A DNA stretch of 16,921 nt, from contig JAZKZE010000139.1 of NCBI GenBank assembly GCA_045612485.1, positions 1 to 16,921 on the forward strand, in the 5' to 3' direction. The notes under the pieces were generated by a model. The model saw nothing but the letters and a program-made list of their open reading frames with translations. It made no database searches and was not told the origin of the DNA. Position numbers and translations under genes: made by a program. This document shows, in pieces, positions 6,304-15,500 of the stretch (position 1 is the stretch's first letter; the number at the start of each line of letters is the position of its first letter). This DNA is from RGIG5327 sp045612485 (GTDB lineage: Bacteria; Verrucomicrobiota; Lentisphaeria; Victivallales; UBA1829).

Positions 6304-9300
6304 ATGAGTACAAAAAGTAGTAAAGGTGTAATGCGGAAAGTTCTGCTTGCCCTGTGTATGTGTGTATGTTCTTCTGTTCTTTTTGCAGCGGAAGAAGTAT
6401 TGCCTGAAATCAAACTTACAGAAAAAAATCCCTTCAACAAAAGGGGATGGATCGAAAGTAAACTGTGGAATAAAGCGGATATTTTAGGCAGATTCAGTAT
6501 TCCCGGAAAAGCGGTGGTTGCCATCAATCAGACAGAAATAAGGATGCTTTATGATAAAAACAATCTTTATATGACCATCCTGGGAAAAAGACAGCCGGAA
6601 TGGGACAGAAGCAAAGAGATCCCGAATCCCGGACTTTGGAAAGGCAATAACTACGAAATCTTTTTCAAAGAAGCAAACTCTTCTGCCGGTCGCATCCATA
6701 TTGCCATTGCCCGGAAAGAAACTCCCTATTTGATGATAGGCGGCATTCTGGATAAAGTAAATGCAAAGAAGATCAAAGTAGTCTGGCAGGATCAGAGTAA
6801 ATATACTTTCCTTGCCAATGTGACCATCCCCCTTTCTGTTCTGGGGCTTGACGGTAAAGAACTTGCCGGTAAAAAAATGCTTTTCAACGTAGCACGTCAG
6901 GATGCGGATACTCCGGAAAAGAAGATCGTTCACAGTTCCTACGCTGCTTTAGGTGTTCTCAATTATCATCAGGAAGATAACTGGGCAAAGGTACAATTTA
7001 CCGGAAAAGATGATGCCAAAGGAAAATTCTGTTGGCACAATAACAAGGCTTTCCGTATCAATCTTCTCCCCAACAGCGACTTTTCCGCTGCCGTCAACGA
7101 TCGTGCCGTACTGTGGAATTACGGAAAAGATACCCAACGGCAGGAAACCATGCTTTATGCCGGTACTTACATGCTTTCCTCCACAAACAAAGCCTATATT
7201 GCCTTTACAGGCGGCTGGGATGCAGCAAAATGGACCATTCCCGGCAAAGAATATACTTTCCGTATCCGTATGCGCCGTCAGGGAAATGATGGTTCCTTCG
7301 GACTTATCCAGCTTGCAAAACAGCCTGACGGGAAAGTCCGGGGCAAGACTTATGTAGCATGGGGTACTCCCGTTTCCAATGAGTGGCACGACTATTATTT
7401 CACCGCAAAAATAGATGAAAACCTTGTACAGTTTGCCTTCTACCGCAGAGCGAAAGACAAAGACAGCAAAATGGAGTTTGCTTTTGTGGGACTTTATGAA
7501 GGAAAAGTCGGTTCCTTTGAAGTGCGTAAGGCTACTGCTGACAGCGGCAAGATCCCGGTGGGGGATCCTATTGCAACTCCCGTAAATATTTACGGCAAAA
7601 GTCCTGAAAAACTTAAAGTCCTGTATATCGGAAACTACACCAGCGGCATTGCCCATTGTGCAAGAGAATTTGCCGAGATCGTCAACGGTTTGAACGTGGA
7701 ATCCGATACACTCAACGCTTCTGCAAAGGATGCGGATATCTATTACACCGTTTCCGAGCCGGCAAAGGTCATCAACAGTATCGAGAAAAATGAATATGAT
7801 CTTTATGTGATCGGCAATACTCCTTTCAGCGGTATCTCCTATGAAAGGATCGGTAAGGAACTTTCCAGAAAGATCATTGCCAATGTGGAAAAAGGAGCAT
7901 CCATTGTGATGCTTCAGAATAAAAGATACAGCCACTTTACTTCTTTCCTGAAAAAATATCCTCCGAAAAAGGTGAAAGAAGACCATTTCCTGAAACAGTC
8001 CCTTCCTTCTGAAATGTTTACTCTTATGAAGGAAAATGACAAACCTCTTGCCGATATCCGGGAAAGTAAGGCAGGCAAAGGGAAAATCGTTCTTCTGAAA
8101 ACCGCCGCTTCCCGTATGGCCCTGCAGCTTCTCAACAGCGATGATGAAGCTCTTTATACTGTATTTCCTTATGAAAATTATACCAATGGCTGGTATGCAA
8201 GAGTATTTCACTATGCCGCCGCCAAAAAGGCTGTGCCTCTTGCAAAGATCACAAAAACAGAAAAAGGAATTGCTGTAAGTTACACAAATGCTCCTGCAAA
8301 GGGCAATATCTTCTGGAAGATCACCAATAAGGACGGCAGTACCGCTGCTTCCGGAAAGGCTGCCCTTGTCAACGGGAAAGCAGCGATCTCCTTTGATCCT
8401 GCCAATATCCTTTCCGGCAAATATATGGCGGAACTTCATTTGAAAGATGGTGCAAATAAAGTTCTTGCCTATGATAATGAGGTCTTTGAGAAGAATGGTC
8501 CTGCCATTGCAGGTCTTAAAAAAGAAAATGATATGCTTTCCAGAAAAGGAAAAGCAAATATTGCCTTGCAGGTGAAAAATGCTGTTCCCGGTATGAAGAT
8601 CGACTGGGCATGGGAGGACTTTTCCGGAAGAATTCTGGAAAAAGGTTCTGTAAATGCTTCTGCAAATGTAAAATTTACAGTTCCTTTGCAGCAGGCTTTC
8701 ACCACATTGACCAAACTGGATGTGCGTCTTACCGGAAATGGTAAAACTTTTGACCGGGAAAGAATGGCTCTCATCATTCCTGATTGCGACCGGGAAAGAC
8801 TGTATAAAGACTTCCATTTGCAGGTATGGGGATTCGGGGCTCATGAACCCACCTCCCGCTTTACTGCCGCCGAACTGGAAAAACAGTCGGAAAAAATCGG
8901 GGTCCGTGCCTACAATCAAGGGGATACTTTTGCTGCCCTCCTTGCCGGAAAAAATGTGGCTCTTCTGGGATTGGGAGGTTCCGCTTTCCGGGATAGTCGT
9001 GTGATGATCCAGAACTACCGTCATTATCCCATCAACACCGCTGCGGCAAGAAAATCGATTGTGGACCATACCACGAAAAGGGCTCAGTTTATGAAAAAAT
9101 ACGGTATTTTCTGCGGCGGACAGGTGGATGAAGCGGAATATGCTTCCCCCCTCGCTCTTCAGGAACCGGATATCACAGAAGAAAATGTGGTGGAATACCG
9201 TAAACGCATGAAAGCTCTTTTCAAAGGGAATATTGCTCTTTTCAACAAACGTGCCGGAAGCAGTTATACCTCCTTTGATGAATTGAAGCCCTGCTTTGTG

Positions 9301-10845
9301 GAAGAAGTGCGTAAAAAAGGCAATTTCGGGGAATATGTATTGTGGCGTGAATTCAATGTCGACCGCTGGATCGAAGCACACAGATTATGTCACGATACAT
9401 TGAAAAAAGTGGATCCCACCGCCCATTACCAGTTGCAGAATACTTATGGTCAGGGTGTTACCGGGGGAAATGACTACTGGAAGATCCATAACCGTATGGG
9501 ATACAATGTAAGTACCGATTACGGTATTTACAACTCTTCCGGAAGAACCGGAGCCCAGCGTCACACCGACGAATTTTTACGCAGTTTCAATCCGGATATG
9601 ATCCACCGTCCCTACGGCGGCTTCAGTCAGGACGTGAAGTTTGCCCATTACAAACCCTGGCGGGCAGCCCTTCACCGTTTTGCCGGTTATACCCACTTCA
9701 GCTTCCTCCGCAGTACCTGGCGTCTTGTGCATCACTCCCCCTTCTATAATCTTACCAGATATTCACAGGAAGTAAGCAATGTCCTGAAAGATTCCACCCT
9801 TTATGACGGTCTGGGAAAACTCTTCCTTACCTATAAATGGGCGAAAAGGGATATTGCGGTATATTACCACCACAAGAGTATGTATGCCGCCTTCCTGCTG
9901 GGGAAGGAAAGACGCACTCTCAATCATTTTTCAGGTTCTCCCCTGAATAAATATTATACCGGAAGACAGAATCTTATTTATCTTCTGGAAAGATTGCAGT
10001 ACCAGTATGATTTTGTAGCCTCCCAGCAGGTTGAAACCGGCATTCTGGACAACTATAAAGTCCTCTTTATGCCCTCCTGTATCGCTCTTTCCGATAAGGA
10101 AGTGGAAGTTATTTCCTCCTTCATCAGAAAAGGCGGTACCGTCATAGCCGATTTGCCTCCCAATACTTATGATGAACTTGCCATGAAACGTGCTAAAGGC
10201 GGTGTTGAAGGCGTAAAAGTTCTGGGCAGAATGTTTGATGACAAAGATGCGGGAATGAGAAAGACGATCAATGATATGCTTGTAAAAGCGAAAATAGCCC
10301 CCATCGTCCAGACAAAAGAAAAAATCGCCGGATGCGAAGCTATGCACTTTGTTGACGGTAATATGCACCTTTTCGGATTCCTCCATGATCCTTTTGAAGC
10401 AGCAAAAATTGCTCCCTTCACAGCAAAACTTCCTGTAAAAGGACATATTTACGATCTGCGTAAAGGAAAATATCTGGGTAATACAGATACCGTAAATTGC
10501 ACTATTCCCTATGCACAGGGGGCTGTTTTCGGCGTCTATCCCTACAAGGTGAATGCTCTGGAAGTAAAAATGCCCCAAAGTGTCAAAGCCGGAAGCGATC
10601 TTGCCGCAGATGTTGCTCTGAAACTTTCCAACGGGAAAGCCGGAAAACACATCTTCCATTTTGAGGTCATCCCTCCCTCCGGAGAGGCAAGATTCTTTAT
10701 GAAACGCAATGTCGTTACTGAAAATGGAAAATACGCCTTCCGGTTCCGCATTGCCCACAACGATGAAGTCGGTACATGGAAACTTCTGGTAAAGGATGTA
10801 CTTACCGGAATCACAGAGGTCAAAGAGTTTAAAGTAGTCAAATAA
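6304..10845 (+). CDS. Secreted multidomain GH42-like protein with two N-terminal carbohydrate-binding-like domains
   Basis: A 1513-residue protein with a signal peptide, MRKVLLALCMCVCSSVLFAA, preceded by nine residues. AAGGAG six bases upstream supports the start at 6304. Approximate domains are: CBM9/DOMON-like at 36-233; a jelly-roll (CenC-like) domain at 253-412, opening NLLPNSDF; a glutamine-amidotransferase-like α/β domain at 436-640; Ig-like at 640-830; a TIM-barrel-like region at 833-1176; a β-galactosidase trimerisation-like domain at about 1166-1370, containing VLFMPSCIALSDKEV and FIRKGGTVIADLP; and a C-terminal Ig-like domain. The barrel follows the GH42 plan: GGQVDEAEY (E943, E945) corresponds to the acid/base 'QxDNEY' region, followed by the FNKRAGSSYTSFDEL and WREFNVDRW segments. 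The second catalytic glutamate is not evident: where GH42 has a strand-7 Glu, this protein has MIHRPYGGFSQD (1099-1110). Domain calls come from reading the sequence, not from a search. The protein probably binds and processes an extracytoplasmic glycan. Confidence 0.82.
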   Translation: MSTKSSKGVMRKVLLALCMCVCSSVLFAAEEVLPEIKLTEKNPFNKRGWIESKLWNKADILGRFSIPGKAVVAINQTEIRMLYDKNNLYMTILGKRQPEWDRSKEIPNPGLWKGNNYEIFFKEANSSAGRIHIAIARKETPYLMIGGILDKVNAKKIKVVWQDQSKYTFLANVTIPLSVLGLDGKELAGKKMLFNVARQDADTPEKKIVHSSYAALGVLNYHQEDNWAKVQFTGKDDAKGKFCWHNNKAFRINLLPNSDFSAAVNDRAVLWNYGKDTQRQETMLYAGTYMLSSTNKAYIAFTGGWDAAKWTIPGKEYTFRIRMRRQGNDGSFGLIQLAKQPDGKVRGKTYVAWGTPVSNEWHDYYFTAKIDENLVQFAFYRRAKDKDSKMEFAFVGLYEGKVGSFEVRKATADSGKIPVGDPIATPVNIYGKSPEKLKVLYIGNYTSGIAHCAREFAEIVNGLNVESDTLNASAKDADIYYTVSEPAKVINSIEKNEYDLYVIGNTPFSGISYERIGKELSRKIIANVEKGASIVMLQNKRYSHFTSFLKKYPPKKVKEDHFLKQSLPSEMFTLMKENDKPLADIRESKAGKGKIVLLKTAASRMALQLLNSDDEALYTVFPYENYTNGWYARVFHYAAAKKAVPLAKITKTEKGIAVSYTNAPAKGNIFWKITNKDGSTAASGKAALVNGKAAISFDPANILSGKYMAELHLKDGANKVLAYDNEVFEKNGPAIAGLKKENDMLSRKGKANIALQVKNAVPGMKIDWAWEDFSGRILEKGSVNASANVKFTVPLQQAFTTLTKLDVRLTGNGKTFDRERMALIIPDCDRERLYKDFHLQVWGFGAHEPTSRFTAAELEKQSEKIGVRAYNQGDTFAALLAGKNVALLGLGGSAFRDSRVMIQNYRHYPINTAAARKSIVDHTTKRAQFMKKYGIFCGGQVDEAEYASPLALQEPDITEENVVEYRKRMKALFKGNIALFNKRAGSSYTSFDELKPCFVEEVRKKGNFGEYVLWREFNVDRWIEAHRLCHDTLKKVDPTAHYQLQNTYGQGVTGGNDYWKIHNRMGYNVSTDYGIYNSSGRTGAQRHTDEFLRSFNPDMIHRPYGGFSQDVKFAHYKPWRAALHRFAGYTHFSFLRSTWRLVHHSPFYNLTRYSQEVSNVLKDSTLYDGLGKLFLTYKWAKRDIAVYYHHKSMYAAFLLGKERRTLNHFSGSPLNKYYTGRQNLIYLLERLQYQYDFVASQQVETGILDNYKVLFMPSCIALSDKEVEVISSFIRKGGTVIADLPPNTYDELAMKRAKGGVEGVKVLGRMFDDKDAGMRKTINDMLVKAKIAPIVQTKEKIAGCEAMHFVDGNMHLFGFLHDPFEAAKIAPFTAKLPVKGHIYDLRKGKYLGNTDTVNCTIPYAQGAVFGVYPYKVNALEVKMPQSVKAGSDLAADVALKLSNGKAGKHIFHFEVIPPSGEARFFMKRNVVTENGKYAFRFRIAHNDEVGTWKLLVKDVLTGITEVKEFKVVK

Positions 10846-10866
10846 GGAACTCAGAAAGGAATAAAA

Positions 10867-11664
10867 ATGAAAATACCTGAAATTATTTCACATATCCCCA
10901 AGGGAGCAGTCCTTGTGATGCATGCTTCTTTCAAGCCCTGTAAAAATGAAGGGATCAGCCCGGAAGAGATGCTGAAAATGCTTATGGCTCAACTGGGGGA
11001 GGAAGGCACTCTCATGCTGCCCACCTTTACCTACAATTATGCGGACATCTGGGCACCGGTTGCCTACGATCCGGAAAATACAGTTGGTATTGAAAACGGG
11101 ATATTGTCTGAAACATTCCGCCAGATGCCCGGCGTTTTGAGAAGCGGCAATCCCACCTATTCGGTTGCCGCCTGGGGAAAATATGCGGAACTTCTCACAA
11201 AAGGTTCTGATGATAACGCGGGACTGGGTCACAAGTCCTCCTATGAAAATGCCAATAAACTTGGTGCAAAGATCCTGCTTTTCCATGTGGGGAACAACCG
11301 CAACAGTATGCTTCATTATGCGGAAGTTGCCTCCGGGATCCCTTATAACGATATTCCCTTCCGGGAATGCTGGGGAAGAGAAGGACTTACGATTCACGGC
11401 AGAATGAAACTCAACGGGGAATTTCCTGCATGCAGTGAGGAATTTTCCAAGTTTGATGATATTTTTGTAAAGGAAGGCTTTGCAGAAAAACTGGGCAATT
11501 CCGGTTTCCTCATTGATTCGCCTTCCATGGTCAACTATATCTGCAAAGAAATAGAAAAGACTCCGGATGTCATGCTTTGCCGGGAATTTACCTGTGAACC
11601 CTGTACCGTCCGCCGGAAACGTCTTGCGGAAAAGGGATTTCTTGACAAAATGATCTACCGTTAA
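10867..11664 (+). CDS. AAC(3)-family (aminoglycoside 3-N-acetyltransferase-like) acetyltransferase
   Basis: A 265-residue cytoplasmic protein of the antibiotic N-acetyltransferase family, which moves acetyl from acetyl-CoA to an amino group, typically on an amino sugar. Family motifs are present in order: VLVMHASF near residue 19, the EGTLMLPTFTY segment, GILSETFRQMPGVLRSGNPTYSV, KSSYE, and MLHYAEV with H150 and E153, which match the conserved catalytic His and nearby acid. Length is normal. AAAGGA lies six bases upstream. The gene follows the secreted protein by 21 bases and ends just before a hairpin terminator, so it closes that operon. Its setting among glycosidase-like genes makes acetylation of a sugar or cell-surface intermediate more likely than drug resistance, but the real substrate is unknown. 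Confidence 0.88.
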   Translation: MKIPEIISHIPKGAVLVMHASFKPCKNEGISPEEMLKMLMAQLGEEGTLMLPTFTYNYADIWAPVAYDPENTVGIENGILSETFRQMPGVLRSGNPTYSVAAWGKYAELLTKGSDDNAGLGHKSSYENANKLGAKILLFHVGNNRNSMLHYAEVASGIPYNDIPFRECWGREGLTIHGRMKLNGEFPACSEEFSKFDDIFVKEGFAEKLGNSGFLIDSPSMVNYICKEIEKTPDVMLCREFTCEPCTVRRKRLAEKGFLDKMIYR

Positions 11665-11666
11665 GT

Positions 11667-11696
11667 TTGATTTTTCAAGCAGAATATGTATATTAT
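11667..11696 (+). promoter_or_regulatory. Possible promoter for the creatininase block
   Basis: TTGATT (11667-11672) and TATTAT (11691-11696) are 18 bases apart. Transcription would begin near 11703, inside the left arm of the hairpin, and would disrupt the terminator. This would explain how genes only 31 bases past the T-tract are expressed. The elements are not strong, and AT-rich DNA gives such matches by chance. Confidence 0.3.
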
Positions 11697-11736
11697 AAGG
11701 GTGTGATTTCCATGAAAGGAAATGCACCCTTTTTTT
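11697..11736 (+). terminator. Intrinsic terminator, possibly an attenuator
   Basis: AAGGGTG (11697-11703) pairs with CACCCTT (11725-11731), and ATTTCC (11706-11711) pairs with GGAAAT (11718-11723). The two helices are separated by a small internal loop and close on the six-base loop ATGAAA. Seven T residues follow (11730-11736). It begins 32 bases after the acetyltransferase stop codon and 30 bases separate its T-tract from the next start codon, leaving no room for a promoter in between. Confidence 0.8.
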
Positions 11737-11766
11737 CAAAACTTATCAAATATGAGGAATGGAAAT

Positions 11767-12558
11767 ATGAGAACAGTACGCATGGCGGAAATGACAATGC
11801 AGGAAGTACGGGAATATCTGAAAACAAAAGATACCATTATCCTGCCTTATGGTGTAGTGGAACAGCACGGGTGTCATCTGCCTTTGAGTACCGATTGCTG
11901 TATTGCGGAAATGATCTCCACAATACTGGCGGAAGAGTTGCAGTGTATTGTTGCGCCTACATTGAATTACTGTTTTTCCGGCGGGATGCTGCCTGGAACG
12001 ATCAATGTCCAGCCCAACCATTTTTCCCTTGTGGTTACCGATATCATCCAGTCCCTTACTGTACAGGGGTTCCGCAAAATCATTATTATTGCCGGTCATG
12101 GGGGAAGTGAAAGTCTGGACAATCTGAAGGAATCCCTGCGTATTGCCAAGTGGACAAATCCCTATCTGCATAATACTCTCGTACTTTTCCCCTCTCTGGA
12201 AGAGTATTCCCCCTCTGCAAACAAGGCTGTTTTTGAAGATCATGATTATCATGCCGGATTTGAGGAAACTGCTATGATGCTTGCCTACAGGCCGGAACTT
12301 GTGCAGATGGATAAAATGTGTACGGATCCCGCCCCCCTTGTGGAAATGATGCTCAATGATCCGGATGCTTATCAGAAAAAGACATTTCTCACCGCTGATA
12401 AAAAGGATATCCCCAATACACAGCAGAATCCGGAAATCACTATCGGCGTAATGGGGCACCCGGAAAAGACGTCTGTGGAATTCGGCAAAGTCATTATGGA
12501 AGAGATCAGAAAATATATGGCTCCCGCATTGAAAAAACTTCTGGATGAAGTACAGTAA
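11767..12558 (+). CDS. Creatininase-family metal-dependent amidohydrolase
   Basis: A 263-residue cytoplasmic enzyme of the creatininase superfamily, whose members (creatininase, the deformylase ArfB, the mycofactocin peptidase MftE) hydrolyse C-N amide-type bonds using a two-metal site. The signature PYGVVEQHGCHLPLSTD supplies the probable ligands E32, H34 and D43. AGHGGS supplies H111, and HAGFEETAMM supplies E167. The residue two past H111 is G, as in the GHGGN-type members, and not the Glu of true creatininase. The open frame extends to an ATG at 11722, but that lies inside the terminator hairpin. The ATG at 11767 has AGGA eight bases upstream and begins directly at the fold, so it is chosen. 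The gene heads a block with the 1040-residue protein. The substrate is unknown; a sugar amide or lactam intermediate would fit the surroundings. Confidence 0.9.
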   Translation: MRTVRMAEMTMQEVREYLKTKDTIILPYGVVEQHGCHLPLSTDCCIAEMISTILAEELQCIVAPTLNYCFSGGMLPGTINVQPNHFSLVVTDIIQSLTVQGFRKIIIIAGHGGSESLDNLKESLRIAKWTNPYLHNTLVLFPSLEEYSPSANKAVFEDHDYHAGFEETAMMLAYRPELVQMDKMCTDPAPLVEMMLNDPDAYQKKTFLTADKKDIPNTQQNPEITIGVMGHPEKTSVEFGKVIMEEIRKYMAPALKKLLDEVQ

Positions 12559-12598
12559 GATCCTTAAAAAATTAAATGAAAGAAGGAAAAACAGGAGA

Positions 12599-15500
12599 AT
12601 GAGTAAAGATTCTTTTGAAAGAATATATGATGTGGATTTTTCATTTGAACGGGAAAATTCCTATCCGGATTGTTTCCGGCTCTGCTGCATGAGTCCCCAC
12701 CCCAATAAACTTGGACTGGTGCGTGACGGGGAGTTCTGTGTTACTTTTGCCGGCTCCTGGCATATCTTGCAGACAGAAAAACTTTCCTCCTTCCGTTTGA
12801 TTTTTTCTATGGGAAGAAATCTCAATTCTTCCGGAGATTTCCTTATTTATCTGCATTGCGATGATAAAACCCTTACCGGATCATTTTTACAGATAAAGAA
12901 AAATGTCCTTACATTCGGCATTGTTTCCGATACCCGGTATATCCCCATTGAAAAAATAGAGGATTTCAACAGCGATTCCTTTGACTGGGAGATCATTTCA
13001 CAGGGGAATAAGTATATCGTAAAAAATGGTACAAAGGAGATGTGTTTTACCCCATCCGGTGAGGTGCCGTCAGAAGGGTATATAGCCTTTGATACCACAA
13101 ATTACGGGGCAGATGAATTCCGTATAAAGACTCTTGCTCTGGAAGTTCCGGATGTAAAATATATCCCTCTTGAAAGTTTTTCAACAGAAATGAAAAACGG
13201 TCCTCACGGGATCCCTTCCGGATATAATATCCATATCCGGCGGGAGAAGATTTCTTCCGGTACTCTTGAAAAATGGCAGTTATGTATGGATGGCGGCCCG
13301 GGGGACGTGGAAAAACTTCCTTTTATGCTCAAACGGTTCCTCAATGCGGAAAGTATGCATTTCCCGTATTGCAGGGGATTGGATGAAAATAAAAAGGAAC
13401 TCTTCCGTTTTCCCATAGCCAACGGGATTGCCGGAAATAAAAATGTTTACCGGTGTACTTTCGGTTTCCCCCAATTTGAGTTTCCTTTGACAAGAACTCT
13501 TACGGTCAATACAGAAAATCTTGCCTTTCTTGCCTTTGGTTATGAATTTTATCAGGCGGAAACGGCGATCTCCTGTGCCGGGAAAAACGGGGAAATGCTT
13601 TGCGATCTTACCGGAAAAGTGCTTTCTTTTGAGAAAAAGTATGAGGACGGACAATGGGAAGCTGTTCTGGAATCCCATCCTGAAAAAGCCATTCTTTCCC
13701 TGATCCCGGAGGATATCCCCTGTTATGAAGAAGCATTGGATTTTGCAAGGAAAAATCACTATTTTCTGGAGGGAGAAAAAATCTCATTCAAAGCATATTG
13801 TGCCAATAAAAAGTCAACAGAAGCAAAAATCGTTCTGGAGGATGCTTTCGGAAATGCTATAAAAAAATTCCGTAAAAAAACAGAAGAATATTTCTTTTTG
13901 CCGGATCTTGCTCCCGGTGTATATCATTTGCGGGCAGAACTTTACAATCATGAACTTTTTCTGGGGCAAGTGCGTCACGCTTTTGAGATCATTCCGGATG
14001 ATGAGGAAAAATCTGCACAGGAGCTTTCCGGACTTCCGGAGTTCTTCCCGGATGAATTTTTAAGTGACCGGTCTGAACACTTCCACCCCTGGGGCGGGGC
14101 AGTCCGCAATGTATCCCATTATACTTCCACAGGCAATATGTACACCATTTGTTCCGACCGCCGGTATCTGAAATTACTGAAAGTATATCACAGGAAATGG
14201 ACAAGCCGCTGTCAGCCGCTTTTTGCCTCCGATGAGGATAATCGCTTTGTCAGGGAAAATGCCGTTCTCATCCAGAGCCGGAATTTGAGCTGCTGCGGCA
14301 GATACTATCTGCATCATCCCCCCGCCTATGAAAATGAATGGATCAGGGAAAAAACAAAACTCTTTGCCGGAAAAGAACTTACTTTCGATGAGATCTATCC
14401 GGAAAAATGGACGGCATGGCTGGATTTTATCGCTCCTTACTGCCGGGAACAGTTCAAGGAAAAAAATACCCACAGAAAAGGTGTGAAAGCCTCTGAATAT
14501 CTGGGGGCAGCTACTTACGGTGCGATCTACAAGGGGGCAAATTATTCCCGCCTTACCGGGATCGACTTACGCAACGGAAAATTTGAAGAGATCATTACAG
14601 GATTTGCAGTCGTGGAAGATTATCCCTATTCTTCCCGTTATCCTTTAAGCCGCAGTACATGGCAGATTACGGCTTTCTGTATGGAGGCTCCCAAGGTGCG
14701 TTTTCTTCCCCAGGTATGGGGATTGAATGCGGAAACAATGGACAGCAGAGTGGTATATGCTCATCCTCCTTACGGAAGAAGTATAACGCCACCGGGCTTT
14801 TTCTTTACCCGTCTTACGGAACTTCTTTTTGATACCGCATGGTTTGACGGTAAAAAGTTCCGTTACTGGGATGGCAACGGGGCATTACATTCCAGTGAAT
14901 GGACGCCGGAAATGTTTGATGCTGCCCTTGATGCTTTTGCTTTGCGTAAAAAATATCCGCCTGAACGCCCTTTGCGGACTCCAGCTTACGTTTACAGCCG
15001 TGCCGCCTGTGATGCTCATGAATATTTTTACGAGAGAAATGAGAAATTCATCCGGGGCGGTTCCATGATCAATACTGCGGAAGAGTTCCCTGCCTATATG
15101 TATGAAATGGCGCGTAAGGACGGACAGCTGGGTGGGTTCCAGACAAGAATGGAATCTTTGAAAGGCCTGCATGCTTCCGATGTATCCTGTCTTGTGCTTC
15201 CGCCTTTGAAAGGCGTTCCGGATGAAGAATTAAAGGAGATATGCAGACTGCATGAGGCGGGAGTAAATATCCTCTGTTCCGAAGATGCCGCAGCCCTTGC
15301 AGACCTTTTCGATGTGGAAAATGCCCAATGCCTTTTGGAAAAGGATGGGAAGAAATTCCTTACTCTCAAAAAGAACAAAAAGGCGTATGCCGCATTTTTT
15401 ACCGGGGCTCCCTCCATGCAGAAACGGGGACGTGACCGTACCGGAGGATCAGGGCAGAAGGCTCTGGATGAAGAGGTGAATTCTGCGGCAATGTCCCTTA

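Noticed and set aside
6949..9381. An 810-codon open frame on the minus strand inside the giant secreted protein gene
   Set aside because: It lies wholly within a gene with clear domains, signal peptide and ribosome site, and its product is a low-complexity F/I/G/S-rich sequence with no recognisable motif. It is a reading-frame shadow of the sense codon pattern.
9931..10758. A 275-codon minus-strand open frame inside the same gene
   Set aside because: It is antisense to the conserved trimerisation-like and C-terminal domains and has no plausible start signal or domain.
10867..11664. Calling the AAC(3)-like gene an antibiotic-resistance gene
   Set aside because: The family is broad, the gene is embedded in a sugar-enzyme operon, and nothing around it suggests a mobile resistance element.
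11722..11766. Starting the creatininase-family protein at the ATG at 11722
   Set aside because: This ATG is within the right arm of the terminator hairpin, has its purine tract only one base away, and adds residues not expected in the family. The ATG at 11767 is better placed.
12545..12598. Starting the 1040-residue protein at the ATG at 12545, overlapping the amidohydrolase gene
   Set aside because: No ribosome binding site precedes it and the extra residues are a lysine/arginine-rich stretch produced by the downstream ribosome-site region. It cannot be fully excluded, because the site for 12599 is poorly spaced.
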